NCBI GenBank assembly: GCA_963422465.1
Contig: OY730171.1
Span: 3,534,001-3,598,000 of the forward strand
Source of the DNA: Lichina pygmaea
Taxonomy: Eukaryota > Ascomycota > Lichinomycetes > Lichinales > Lichinaceae
Direction: 5' to 3'
DNA: 64,000 nt
Positions 44,801 to 57,141 of this stretch are shown here, in pieces; the first letter of the stretch is position 1, and every line of letters begins with the position of its first letter. The notes under the pieces are model-generated. The model searched no databases. It was not told the origin of the DNA and was given only the letters and a program-made list of their open reading frames with translations. The position numbers and the translations under genes were made by a program.

Positions 44801-45676
44801 GACTACTATGTGAGTCGGCCCCTCTTCTCTTATTTTGGGCGATTTCTGGTTTCTGACGAGATGTAGGGCGAATCCGCCGTCAGATCAAAATTCTACGGCA
44901 AGTCCTTCGAATTCAATCACATGGGCACATGGTTTCTCAAGCTGCGCCCAGTCACAGGCGGCGAGGAGCTATACTCGTGGAAAAAAGTCAATGCATCGGT
45001 GGTCGGGATCATCACAAACAATCCCACAGTGGATAACTATGGTCCGATGCAGATCACCAACTGGACGACCGGTGAGGTCTGCCACCTGGACTTTAAACAG
45101 AGAGGCTGGAGAGCCGCGGGCGCCTACGAGGTCAAAGGCAGGGTTGTTGATGCCGAGGGCAAGACGAAATGGAGCATCGGTGGGCATTGGAACGACAAGC
45201 TCTTCGCTCGTTACACGCCCGGCGAAGAGGTGAACGTCGGACTGCCGGGAAGGACTCCAACAAACCGCAGTCGATCGGCAGGACAAAGCCGAGCAATCAT
45301 CATATGGGAAGCCAACCCACGGCCCCAGGGCATACCCTTCAATCTGACTCCGTTTGTGGTGACCCTCAACGCCATTCCCGACGGACTGCGGCCGTATCTG
45401 CCACCGACCGACACGCGGCTGCGACCCGACCAGCGGGCCATGGAAGACGGCGAATACGACCTGGCCTCCACCGAGAAGCACCGCGTCGAGGAGAAACAAC
45501 GAGCCAAGCGGCGCGAGATGGAGCTGAAGGGCGAGGAATTTGTCCCGAAATGGTTCCGCAAGGCCCCTTGTCCCATTACCGGGGAAGAGTACTGGGCTTT
45601 TGACGGTGCCTACTGGAACATGAGACGGAAGGTCGCCGATGGCGGGCAGTGGGTGGGACCGGAAGACATTTTCTGA
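41814..45676 (+). CDS. OSH1: Oxysterol-binding protein, ankyrin-PH-ORD type (Osh1-like)
   Basis: Lipid-transfer protein working at membrane contact sites. Exons 41814-42948, 43001-44403, 44456-44809 and 44867-45676 give at least 1233 residues. Ankyrin repeats at about 100-270 ([53 protein letters not shown]). PH domain at about 345-450 ([20 protein letters not shown], then [13 protein letters not shown]). A disordered acidic stretch and coiled coil follow. The sterol/PI4P-binding ORD in the last 400 residues has the hallmark [21 protein letters not shown], and ends [16 protein letters not shown]. An FFAT-like acidic [10 protein letters not shown]-type stretch ([11 protein letters not shown]) lies before the ORD and would bind ER VAP proteins. 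The N-terminus is probably longer. Confidence 0.92.
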
Positions 45677-46019
45677 TTGTGATGGTTCTCTATCGGAGAG
45701 CTGCTTTTCTGCATGTTTCCGTCCCAACATAGTACCATCCTCCTCTTGTCTTACTCGCCTAGGCGCTGTCAGCCGCTTTCTGTGGAGTTCGGTCGCCGGA
45801 CAATGGACGATGCGACTGTTTGCATATAGCAAGCAATAGAATGGCACCGAATTCAAGTTGTCCCTGCCACGTTCTGGGTTATATATGCTACCCGCCAAGC
45901 CCACGAGACCTGGAGTACATGTCAGATTCACCTACGGTTGAGAACAATCTTGACTTCCGACCTCTCGTGCTTTTCTCTCGTCCCCAAGGCTTGCCGTTAC
46001 TTTCGGCCCTCAGGGCAAC
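45677..46019. other. Intergenic OSH1-dynamin
   Basis: 343 bases, no feature recognised apart from a short pyrimidine-rich leader before the dynamin start. Confidence 0.5.
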
Positions 46020-48491
46020 ATGAAGATCAAAAGTGAAAATGAACGTGAAAGTGAAGGGGGTCTTGGGCTAGGAGACAGGGTTCTGCTTGACAAAACCGAC
46101 AAGCTTCGTGAGCTCAACTTCGGCGACTTCATCCCTCTACCTCAGGTAAGGTCGAGCAGTCTGGTTTCCTACTCGATTGAGAAGTCGTATTTGCTAAGAG
46201 GTATCTAGCTCGTGGTTGTTGGTGATCAGTCCAGGTGGGTGGGGAAGACTCCCAGCGGTACTTTCATCGAGACTGAAACGCAGTGTGATCTAGTGGCAAG
46301 AGCTCGGTCTTGGAGGGGGTTACAGGGCTACCGTTCCCTCGCGACAGTGGTCTCTGTACACGATTCGCCACCCAAATCACCCTCCGGCGTGGCCCTAAGG
46401 TGTCTACGGTCGTGACCATAATTCCATCCCCGTCGAACACCGAAGCCGAGCAAGCGGAGCTGAGAGGGTTTCGGAGAGAGAGGGAAAACCCTCCCGATGG
46501 AGATGACTTTGTCGATATTCTGCGCGAGGTCGGTATTTTCTAGGATTGGCTGCCTGCGACCAGACTGACCTCTCGTGGGTAAGGCTTGCCACGCGATGGG
46601 ATTATCGGGACCGGGCCAGTCGCCGGAGTCTGGGCAGTCTGCATTCTCGGAAGATATTCTGAAGATCGAGCTGTCTGGGCCGCAGAGGGATCACCTCACC
46701 GTCATCGATGTTCCGGGGATCTTCCGGACACCAACGGTAGGCATCACAACCAAGAAAGACATGAGCTTGGTCCGCAGGATCGTGCACTCCTACATCAAGG
46801 ATGAGAACACCATCATCCTTGCGGTCGTCCCGGCGCCCGTCGATATCGCGACCCAGGAGATCTTGAGCATGGCAGAGGAAGTCGACGCGGCTGGGGTGCG
46901 AACCCTAGGTGTACTCACCAAACCTGACTTGGTCGACAAAGGCGGCGAGCATAACGTGATCGACCTTGTTCAGGATAAACGGAACCGACTCCTCCTGGGT
47001 TACTGTATTGTCAAGAACCGCAGCCAGCAAGAGATCGCCCTCAAGTCTACTGATCGTGACCGTTCCGAAGCGGAGTTCTTTAGCAACTCACCTTGGGATT
47101 GTCTTGCCAAGGACCGGGTCGGTATCTCTGCTCTCAAAGAGCGTCTGCGAGTGCTGCTCATGGACTTGACTCGCAAGGTTTTCCCGCTTATAAAGGCTAA
47201 GCTGGGAGAACGACTAGCTGCCGGCGAGAACGAACTGGCGGCCCTAGGCCAAGACCGTACCACGAACCGCAATCAACATCGGTATCTGCAAGGTCTTGCT
47301 ACCGAGTTCCAAAGGGTTACGGACTTAGCTCTTCGCGGTGACTACGGTCACCATGAATTGTTCAACCAGTGCCCCAAGCTTCGGCTACCTACGCTGGTTG
47401 TTCGTCTCTTCGAACAGTTGTCTCGGGAGGTGGCACACAACGGTATCTCGGTTCGCTTTCGTGATCCTACCGGTAGCAAAGAGCAAGAAGACCCGACCTC
47501 GCCCTCGCCCTCGCCCTCGCCCATCATGCTTGCCAACGTCTTCAACGTTTTGGGTGACGGCGGCGTCAAAGATAGCCAAGAATCACGAGAGGCTAGCATC
47601 GTGGACGAGTCGCCATCCGCAGGGAGTCTGAACAGGATGTACGACTTACCTGACATCAGTGACTACTCAGAGCTGTCGGGGGTACTCACTGGAGCTAGCA
47701 AGCCGGCTGCCTCGAAATCCACCGGCATCCTTGAGTGGATTAAGGATCAGTACAAAGCGTCGCGCGGGTTCGAGCTTGCGAGCTTCAACCCAACAGTCCT
47801 CGCCGGGCTCTGGAAGAGCCAGTCATGGAAATGGGAGCCAATTACCTTTGGCCACATCGACGATGTCATTCTGGTTGTGCATCGATTCGTCGTCGACCTG
47901 CTGAACCTCATTTGCCCTGACAAGCGCGTTTGTTCGAGTCTCCTTGCCGTCCTCGAGGACGAGCTACGTGAGCGCTATCGGGCGGCGATAGACCACGCTA
48001 AATTTATCATCCGGGTGGAACGGTCAGGAACGTTGATGACGATGAACCACTATCTGAGCGACAATCTGGAGAAAGCCCGTCGAGAGCGGGTGAAGGCCTC
48101 CATGTTGCCGCATGCGACCAGATCCCACCCCCCGATCGACCCCGATGAGAAATCTACCATGGTGGTGCCCCTCGATTCGATTGTGCATAAGACTTCCTCG
48201 ATCGGCAACACCGAGCACACGGTACAAGAAATCCACGACATCCTCAAGTCGTACTACAAAGTCGCCCGCAAGCGGTTTGTCGACAATATCTGCACCCAGG
48301 CCAGCGACTACCACCTGGTTACGGGGCCCAGCAGCCCATTGCGCGTATTCACCCCGGAATTCGTGGCTGGCCTGTCTACCGAGCAACTCGAATGGGTGGC
48401 AGGAGAGGATTCTGGGACACGGCGACGGCGCGAGACGCTGCAGCATGAGATCAAGTGTATGCGCGAGGCGAGGAAGGTCCTGATGGTTTAA
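46020..48491 (+). CDS. Dynamin-superfamily (Mx-like) GTPase
   Basis: Large GTPase of the fungal dynamin/Mx-like group. Exons 46020-46145, 46209-46234, 46294-46528 and 46584-48491 give 764 residues. Exon 2 is only 26 bases, and the P-loop GDQSSGKSSVLEG is split between exons 2 and 3. Other G motifs: LCTRFATQITLRR (G2 region), TVIDVPGIFR (G3 DxxG), GVLTKPDLVD (G4 TKPD). A stalk region follows (SPWDCLAKDRVGISALKERL, YLQGLATEFQRVTDLALRGD) and a C-terminal GED-like region (HDILKSYYKVARKRFVDNIC). No PH domain or transmembrane segment. Short N-terminus LLDKTDKLRELNFGDFIPLP is typical. Such genes are multicopy in Pezizomycotina; role unknown. Confidence 0.9.
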
Positions 48492-48904
48492 CTGACGTCT
48501 CACGAGGTGGTGGAACCATCTCGCCGTCTTCACGTCTCGTTTCTATTCACGTCTTGCTCTTTTCTTCGGCTTGGTCTCACTGCTCTCTTTACGGTTCTGA
48601 TTTTGATTTTGATTTGATTCTTACACTGATTCGGCTGTTAAGCCATGCAGAACTTCTTGAAGGATTTTTGTCTCTGGTAGACTTGACTCGGGGACCTCAC
48701 GCATTTACCGTACACCCCATGGTTTGTAGTGTACGTACTGTGGGAAAACCCCAAACCCCGTAGGGAAATAGGAAAACCACAGTAATGAGGGTTTTGTGGA
48801 TCTTGACGGATATTGGGTGAGCTATTTCTTGAGGGTTTTCATACATCTTGCGAGGAGTACATCTTAGACAAGTTCTATGAATCTCGGGGGTTTTTGTGGC
48901 AGAA

Positions 48905-49035
48905 TGTGGGGTGGGTCAGATTCGAACTGACGACTAGTTTAGTCAGGTTCTCCAGGCCTGACACCACTAGTTCCGGGTCATGGGTGCCACGTAGTGGGAA
49001 ACTCTCACCAGCTTCCCGCTACACCATGCCGCCCC
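48905..49035 (-). other. tRNA-like / Pol III-type fragment
   Basis: Read on the minus strand, a perfect A-box TGGTGTAGCGGG is followed about 100 bases later by a T-arm, GTCAG-TTCGAAT-CTGAC, with a good B-box, then CCACCCCA. GGGGCGG lies where the acceptor strand would be, with one mismatch. But the D-arm does not fold, no anticodon loop with U33 could be placed, and no T-run follows. It may be a decayed intron-bearing tRNA gene or a tRNA-derived SINE piece. Confidence 0.35.
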
Positions 49036-49479
49036 CTTACGGTTCTGATAGATGACATAGAGACGGAGATGAAACAGATCAGAGAGAAAGACGGCGATCC
49101 TTTAGCCCGGCCATGCTTCACAGTGCCAACGAAAATGTACCTCTATATACTTGTCGTGCGTGTGAGAAGCTAACTCTAGCCTGCGTCGAGGTCAGATCAA
49201 GACTAGCTCCACTTGTCAACGACAGGAGTAGGCTGTATATCTTCCTCGTGAATGCTCCAATAGCTCTACACCAAGATCGTCGAGTTCCTTTCAAGGTCTC
49301 TTGGATCATCGCTACACTGTGAAAAAGTAGCTCAACGTGTCTCGGTTTATCAAGGATGGTTCCACGACGACCCATGATATTCAGACAAGACTGCAGTTAT
49401 CAAGCAATGTGCAACGCTCTCTGTACTGTGCTTTGTAGTGTCTGACAAGACTGTAGAGAATTTCTTGTCAGTTGGAACA

Positions 49480-50022
49480 TAGCATTGGTAGATCTGTTGC
49501 CGAGCTTATGCTCCGCCCAAATATTCCCCCATCTACTGTAGCATCATCCAGATACACGCGGCCAGTAGTCCTCCGAAGCGACCCACAAACTGGGCACATG
49601 CTGGCGGTTCTTGAAGATGCGTTGGTAGAAGGTGCCAAGGATCGCCATGGAAGCAACGGCGACGACATGGTGCCAAGAAAGAACAGAGCGAGGATAACCT
49701 GAGCACGCTGCGAGCTATTCTCGTCCATGACGTTCCTTGCGGTAAGTAGAGAAGAACGCTTCGGCGTTTGGGTTGGATGCGTTAGGCTCGAACACAACTG
49801 TGGCTACGTGCTCGAGAAGGTTGATCAAGCTCCCAACTCCAAAATCGTCTTGAGACGGAGGATGAAACGTACTGTACCGTGCTTGTTGGACGGGATATGG
49901 GTTCCCCGTGAAGCATCTTGCGGCTGGATTCCAACAAAACAGCCGTTGGGCATTTGGAGGCGGGCCAAATGATCTCTGGTATAGTGACCATGAACATGAG
50001 TCAACTGGGGCAGCTGCATCAT
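49480..50022 (-). pseudogene. Possible protein-coding remnant, family unknown
   Basis: On the minus strand two protein-like open stretches occur. One reads MMQLPQLTHVHGHYTRDHLA (from 50022). The other, in a different frame, reads DFGVGSLINLLEHVATVVFE to FFSTYRKERHGRE, meets a TAG, then continues LAACSGYPRSVLSWHHVVAV, FYQRIFKNRQHVPSLW. A single-intron solution was not found. I do not recognise the family. Confidence 0.3.
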
Positions 50023-51290
50023 GTCGTCACATAGCCAGCTAACAACCCGGCGGCAAGGCAGTTACACTGCCTTCCAATATCTTGTGCTACCTTACCGGTA
50101 CGGATAGAACGCATACATGATCGATCAGCCTACGGCTCGGCAGCGGGCTGGACACCTGTCCTTGGAAGCCCAACCAAGATTGTGTTCAAGGTTCGCATTG
50201 CCGCTGCTGCGACGTTCAATGGCAACTTAATTACGTCCCGGGACGTAAGTAAGTACGTACATAAGTACGGTACTCTGTACCGTAGTGCTTTGGTAGAAGC
50301 TGATGTATGCAGCAACATCAGCACCGAAGAGCTGCTCATTCAGAGATGAACAGTAGCTCTACAGCGTAGATGCTACGTACGTACGGAAGTACAAAGGTAC
50401 ATTCATCCATCAGACGTCTGAGGGGACCGAAAATAGGACTGATGTGTCTCCAGAAGACTGCCGCTTTTTTTAGTCCGCCTTGGCTGAAACGGGGCGCTGC
50501 CACCAACAGATTAGACGTGTTCCGTAAGGCTGTAGTCGTGCCGCGCCACCGGATCGGAGATGATCGATGTTTGTCCCGGTGCCATGTTCCGTCCACGTGA
50601 CTTCGCCCACCCGCCTTACCAGCGTGCCCCTCCCGGTGCGCTGAACAGCTCAGATGGCGCTTAGCACACGCCCTCACCCACGATGCGAAATCCCACATGA
50701 TGAGGGGCGACAGTAAGCAACTAGATATCCACACCGCCACTCTTTCTTACCTATATATCATCAGACTGTTCACTGACGGCTGACGCGCTTCATAGCAGTG
50801 TAAGATCAGATACGAGCAGCATCCTCGCCTGCTGGTCACCTCGCATGCCATGACCACATCAGCAGTGCTCCCTTATTTTCGCCTTGTCCCTGCTCCATCT
50901 GCCATGAACGCTGGAGCCGAGGAAGTTCAGCATAACAGACAGCAACGACAACACCATGGGTGAAGTCTTTTGGGTACCAAAACCTGTTATCGCAATCACA
51001 TTGCGATGCAACTGGCTTCTGTCGAGTCAGCGATTCCCGGAACGACTCAGCGTCCCCTAGCTGGAACGCATGCACATGTGTTCGTTGCGCATCTTGCGTC
51101 TCTACGCCCGACCCCGCTGGGCCATGAGAAACCCTGATCCCACGACTGCTGCATACCCTCCTCAAATCCTGTTCATCAAGTACTCCAGCCGTCTCTATTT
51201 TGTCTCACTCAATTTCGTCCTTAATTGCTGAATCTCGTCAGACGAGCACTTTGAAAACCGTTCGCGAGTAAAACCTCGGCATCCAGCACC

Positions 51291-54023
51291 ATGACTGCCA
51301 AGGACACGGCCAGGCGCATCTCGTCGCTCTTCTCGCTGGGCGGCAGCAATCAAGACTCGAGCGGTAGTGGCACTGCGAGTCGTGGGCGTAATCCTGGGGC
51401 CACGAGTACCACTCTGGCTGTTGGAGCCACTCGTCAGCTTTCTGAATCGGCTATCACTCCACCGAGCCCAGCCAGTCTCGCACCCCCATCTCAGCTTGGC
51501 AATGTCGATCCTTCTGTCCGTGGCCGACCGCATTCCTATATCTCACAGGATCAGCCCCGTCGCCTGTGGCGTCCACGGTCGAAGGCGAACCTGAAGGACG
51601 AAACGGCTAGCGGGCCTCAATTCTGGTGGCTCACGGGTCAGAGTCGAGAACCCTACGATGTGACGAATCTAATAACGCTCCAAAAGGTATATCTCACCTC
51701 CGCAAGACCAGTTTGGATCCGCGCTGACGTCTAGAAGGTCTCTGAGCTCTGGGACGACGAAGGGGACACGCTTGTCTACCTGTGTTCACGGAACCGCGTC
51801 GCAGATCCCTCCTTCAAGATCACCTCCTCGCTCTTCGCTTCATCGTCCGTCTTGACCACCCTTGCACGTGGAATTCAGCGACGGTCGGGGAGCCCTCATG
51901 TTCCGCTCGAATCGGCTGCGGGCAGACTCAATCTAAGATGGTCTGATTCGCCCGCGACGAGTCCCATCGTTGCAGATGACGAGGTCGGGTCCTCTGGTAG
52001 CGGCGCGTTTTTCGAAGCCGAAACCCCCGCACAAGAACTCCATCTTCATCTCCCTGTCGATGCTAGCACCAGCCCGGGATATATTTCACCCGTTGCTGGT
52101 CCGCCGATAGCGACGCAGCCGGTCTCGGATCTCAGCGAACAGCTTGTTTCGATGCGTAATCTATTCGCGTTTCTGACTCGGCAGCCCCTGATCGCGTCAA
52201 ATAAACATCCAACGGCCATTTCCGTGTTCCTTAGGATCGCCGACGATCTTCACGACCTCAAGTTCTCCAACTTCGACCAGTCCACCTACGGCGAAGCCGC
52301 TCTCGACAGCTTCCAACACTACATCGAGGCGATGAATCTCCAGGATGTCAGAAAGAGCTGGTCGAACACGACGCATGCCTTGATCTTGAGCGAGCGCATG
52401 AGATCAGCCAAGCTGTACAAAGAGGCGTTCGTGCATGCCGTGGGCATGTACGAGTCGCTCTCAAAGCACGGCGATCTCTTCGGCAAGGTCAGCGAGGTGA
52501 CCAGGAACCGCCTCGAGCGGGCGTCGATGGAGCTCCAGACGCGCATCAGCACGGTGAGCGCAAAGTTGACCGACTTCGACTTCCCCTCGCTGTTTGCGGG
52601 TATTGCCAGCTCGACAAAGAGCGACGAGAGCAAATCGGTGCACTTCGGGGCGTGGAAGAGCTCCTTCGGCGCCATGCGCCGCCACATACTGGGCTACTAC
52701 AAGCACCAGTTCGGGTCCTGGCCACCAAAGGCCAACAAGAAGACCGGTTTCGAGGCAGGCGGGCTCAACCGGGTGGTCCTGCAGGTCCTGTACCAGGACC
52801 TGTCAGACCTGTACGACCTTCTGGTCGACAGGAGGACCCTGACGCCAAGGCTGGCCGACATGCTGGCTGCGGAAGAGGAGGAGGAGGAGGAGGGAGAGAA
52901 GGAGGGGGTACCGGGGCGGGATCCCGACCTGCCGGCGACGAGGGCGCTCCGGAAGGTGATGAGCGAGTTCGACAAGAGCTCCCCGCCCGTTCAGCCCCCG
53001 ATGCCGTATGACACGCCGAGGCTTCCAAGGCACTCGAGGTCGCACGTCGCGTCCGCTCCAAGCGCGATGGGGAACTCCAAGGAGCGGATCCAGCGGCTCA
53101 AGGACCCGGAGATCGGCGCGCTCCTCGGCGAATCGTACAACGAGGACGCCGACCGACCGACGCCTTTCCTCAACGCGTTCAAGGCGTTCGAGCGCAAGGC
53201 CGCGCAAGGCAAGTCGATCAACGAGCTTTGCGACCAGCGCGACGGGCACTGGATCTTCCTGTACGCCGTGCTCCAAGCGCTGCCGATGCTCGTGGTCGAC
53301 GCGCCGGACCTCAAGTTCACCGACGGCGTCGAGTACTTCCTGTGCCAGCCTCCGAAGGGCGGGTTTCCGTGGGTCCCGAAAGACCACCAGGTCAAGAAAT
53401 CCTGGTACGGCGTGGCGGGCGGCACGGGTCTGGTCAGTCTCCCGGCCGATCTGGTCGATCACGGTGTCGAAGGAATCTACCGTCGCAGCCACTGCTGGGT
53501 CGCGGCAGAGAGATGGGCGGCTCCGGCGATACACACCGAGACGATTCACGAGGCGCCAGCGATCTGCGCCGACACGATTTCAGAAGCGTCACATACACCG
53601 TCGCCGGTGTACTCTCTGGTCTACGAAGCGAGCGCCCCATCGGTCGCGGGAAGCGAAAGCCTTTACTCACCGTCCCTGGCATCGCCCGCGTCTCCGCTCC
53701 ACTCGCCCTCGGGCTTCGGACCCTCGGGCTTCGGACCCTCGGGCTTCGGACCCTCGGGCTTCGGACCCTCGGCAGGCGCTCAGGCTCAAGGGCGTCTCGA
53801 TCTACCACCGTCGCTGCCGTCGTCGTCGTTGTCGCGTCGAAGATCGGCCATCAGTCCGGGTCTCGAAGCCCTGCCTCTCCCGGACGGCGTCATGCCGGGC
53901 CTAGAAGCGCCCTCGCGACCGACGTCGGGCTCCGGCCCGAATAGCAGCTTCTCCGACATCCTCCCGCAAAAGCCGGCTGCTTCGGCGGCCAAACAGAACC
54001 GCAAGAGGTGGCAGCTTCCGTGA
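51291..54023 (+). CDS. DUF8004-type fungal protein
   Basis: Conserved filamentous-fungal protein of unknown function. Exons 51291-51686 and 51735-54023 (48-base intron, the shortest here) give 894 residues. A Ser/Pro-rich N-terminus leads to the family block FWWLTGQSREPYDVTNLITL / KVSELWDDEGDTLVYLCSR. Then come MRNLFAFLTRQPLIASNKHP and YGEAALDSFQHYIEAMNLQD. A later block, WIFLYAVLQALPMLVVDAPD with GVEYFLCQPPKGGFPWV, precedes a disordered Ser/Pro tail. Four GFGPS units in the tail come from a 15-base tandem repeat at 53709-53772. No signal peptide or membrane segment. Family name from memory of the conserved blocks; function not assigned. Confidence 0.7.
53709..53772. repeat. 15-bp coding minisatellite (GFGPS units)
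   Basis: Four near-identical copies of GGCTTCGGACCCTCG, in frame, so length changes keep the frame. Confidence 0.85.
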
Positions 54024-55729
54024 GGTGACTCCTCGGGACAAACGGGGGTTGCCGGAGGGGTGTTTTTTCTTGGCGTTCTGCGGCAACGTCGGCTTCGGGG
54101 TACGGGGTACGGGTCGCTCGGCGGATCGTCAGCGGTCACAGCCGTGTCTGCACGGCTGCTCTCTTTCGGTGAGAGAGATAGCTTGGATCATCGTCCGGGC
54201 GTAGCGCGCTTCGTCTCTCATGACCCCCCGCTGCATGGATGTCGTGGTGGGCGCGGAGCTCGACTCACTCATTTTTCTAATCAGTTGAAATCCGGTTTGG
54301 TTTGATATACCCGGCTGCTCTCGACAGGAATGCCAACACAGCAAATGATCCCAGCGACCCTACTGATCTCTTTTCTATGCCGCTTGTGAGAGCCCTCGGG
54401 ATTCCTCTGTATAGCCTACAATACCTGGCCTACCTCTCCAATTCTTTCTCTAGCTGCTCCACTCACTCCCTCTACATACTTCCATGTTGTACATAGCACG
54501 CCCGTGTTTGTGGACCCTCCTAATTGTTGGACGTTGGACGTTGTGGGTGTGGAGCTCCGAGCCCTAAGCACCGTCATGTTTGCTCTTCCCCCATGGACAG
54601 TCGCCGAAACCCTAGCTAGTTCTCAACAACAAAAACAACAAAGAACATCGTCTTCTTCTGCTGTGCCTCCAGAATCGATCACTAATAACACCCTCCCCTC
54701 TCCCTTTTTCTTTTCTCTCTCTTCCTCTCTTTTCTTTTCTATACCAACCTACCTAGCAGCTCACCAGCTCCAATCCAACATACCAACTTTTCTCCCATGA
54801 TCATAATACTCTCCACAACAATGACACTCTCCATGCGTGCATGCAACCACGGTAGTTCATCATGATCACTATGAAATTCTCTGTGTGTTCCAAATTGATG
54901 GGTTCATTACCGCAGCGCAGGAGATTGCGGGATAGGATTTACAGTGCAGGATGTCCATTGCAGCACAGGATATCACAGCACCGGATACTTGTACCACATC
55001 GCAGCAAACTCACCGTCGATAAAGTGTTGATTATACCCAGGATACACTTTCCTATCCATCTCCTGTTCTCATTTTGTGCAAGCCTTCCCCCCCTCCCTTC
55101 CCTCTCTCTCCTCTCCTTGGTGTTCATTCATACTCCTACAACAACCAAACCAGAAAAGAAAATGAATGAACTTGGCTTATCGTGGACGGTGAACGATTAA
55201 TGTTAGTCCCATGCCTGACTGCAAGATCCTATGCACGTTTGATCTTCAATCTGCTTGTTTGCAAAGTTCTTATATAGTGCTTGTCCTTGAACTTGTGTAC
55301 TAGATTCTGGGTTTCATTGTGTAGGTCAAGTGGGGGATTTTTGTCTGGTGATGCTAAGGATGTTGTTGGTCTGCGGTCAGCTAGGGGGGTGGATTAGAAT
55401 TATTGGACGACAGAGGCTACGGCATGTTCTGTGTCTGCAGTCGATCTCCGTGCGCAAGAAGGTACCGGAGGAGGTAGCTCTACTCTATCTACAGATCATG
55501 GCCACCGCAATGATAGTCACTCCACAGCCTGGATAGGATTCAAGGGACATCCATACTGTATCTCATCACAGCTTCTCCAAGTTCGACTACATAGGAATTA
55601 ATTGGAAAGTACAACTGCATCTCCCATGAAGTTGATCAACACGTCCGCAGCCAGGCACAAATTGAAAGACAAGACAGGTGGAGCACGGGATAGATTCCGT
55701 AAGTCCAGAGACAGGAGCGGACTTCTCAA
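54024..55729. other. Intergenic 1.7 kb
   Basis: Between two convergent genes (DUF8004 + and NOP1 -). Pyrimidine-rich runs lie at 54685-54745 and 55080-55130. A CAGGAT/GCAGGA-type short repeat is near 54916-54985. No gene recognised. Confidence 0.5.
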
Positions 55730-57141
55730 TCAGGACTGTGATCGTATGTATCTGCCTACGACGATGCAGTGGTCTCTTTCGAACGGCTCTGTGGTGTTTT
55801 GAAGACAGGTTAGCAGCGACTATTGATAGCGGGACAATTGACCGGGGATGGAAAGCAGCAGCTTCGAGGTATAATTCCAGAAGAGAAATGATGGGCTGAG
55901 TAGACCTGACAGGAAGATTGCGAAAGGCAGGAGTCGAAAACTTGTGACTGCCTGGGTTCGATGATGCGGGAAAACGATTCGGACATGAACAACTCACCCA
56001 GAGTCAACTGTTCCAATGGCTTGATTCTCTCCTCTCGCAGCTTCTGCACTTCCCTGGCAAAGACCGCCTCTGGAGGAGCGGTCGAGTCGATACAGTTTGC
56101 CTTGACGCTGACGACGACGCCGCCGTCGACTTTCAGGAACATGTGGGCGTTGAGACCGACGATACGAGCCTGATCGGGCTGAGCCACGTCGGCAAAGATG
56201 ACGTCGACCATCGACACCAGCATGCGGTACCGCAGCGGATGACGCGCGTCCTCGATGATCGGAATCACGTTCGTCCGGTGCGTCGCCATGTTGATCAGGT
56301 CCCGGCCCGACCGATGCGAAAACTCCACCGCGAACACGATCCCTGACGGTCCGACAATGTCGGCGACGTGCGACACCGACGTTCCTGAAGCAGCACCTAG
56401 GTACAGCACTTTGGCCGCGGGCCGAATGAAGATGTCATCTAGGCCGCCAAGGATGCCAGCTGCAAGCTTACTCCGGAAAGGGTTCCACACACGGTACTCG
56501 GTTTTGGTGGCGACGCCTGGCCCAACGGCGTCTCCATTCGCATCGCCGTTTGTCTGACCACTTGTTACGGCATTGGCAGATGTCTCGACGGCAATCCGCT
56601 TCTCGCCATAGACCGACTCGCCGGGAGTTATATTCTTCGTGACGAGCATGTCCTCTTTGCCCCGTGCCACAAAGACGCCAGGGTGCCTGTGGGGTTCCTA
56701 TCGGAACAGATCAGCGCTCCATGCTCGCTCATATCCAGACGGCCAATTCAAGTCCGTACAATAATCACTCTTGCGCCACCTCTTGCTCCTCCCCTCCCTC
56801 CTCGACCTCCTCTGGACCCTCCCCGACCAGGTGGCCCTCCTCTGCCCCGCGGTGTGCCACGCCCTCTAAATCCTGCCTTTGCGTCACCTCGGCCGCCAAA
56901 GCCGCCGCCAAACCCACCTGCTCAGTCAACGTAGATACACCAATATGCGTGAAACACAGTACGATCCGGTTTTCGACCCTCCGGAGCAGAGCATCACAGC
57001 AGATACATGGTAGAGCCAAGGCAATAAACACAAGGGAAGCTCACCTCGTGGAGGTCCTCCGCGGCCTCTCGGTGTCCCACCGCGTCCTCGAGGTGCACCT
57101 CTGTCGCCACCATAACCTCGACCACGCGGCGTGAATACCAT
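55730..57141 (-). CDS. NOP1: Fibrillarin, rRNA 2'-O-methyltransferase
   Basis: Nucleolar C/D-snoRNP methyltransferase. Exons 57141-57045, 56917-56760, 56697-55998 and 55788-55730 give 337 residues. The N-terminal GAR domain ([19 protein letters not shown] on through RGG repeats to about residue 80) is split by a 127-base intron. The catalytic domain follows: [38 protein letters not shown] (SAM site), [34 protein letters not shown]. The last exon, after a 209-base intron, gives [20 protein letters not shown] 12-residue or so Thr/Asn/Gly/Asp-rich insert near [14 protein letters not shown] is unusual. Divergent from RPL17 with about 370 bases between start codons. Confidence 0.95.

Larger units (their letters stand above)
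48492..51290. other. Gene-poor stretch of 2.8 kb
   Basis: Holds a tRNA-like fragment (48905-49035) and a possible gene fragment (49480-50022 minus). GTAC palindromes lie at 50240-50285 and 50372-50392. Nothing else recognised. Confidence 0.5.

Noticed and set aside
48905-49035. Functional tRNA gene
   Set aside because: A and B boxes fit, but the D-stem and anticodon loop do not fold and no terminator follows, so it is kept only as a tRNA-like fragment.
56918-57044. C/D-box snoRNA in NOP1 intron 1
   Set aside because: A TGATGC and a CTGA are present, but box C is imperfect and no terminal stem or guide could be shown.
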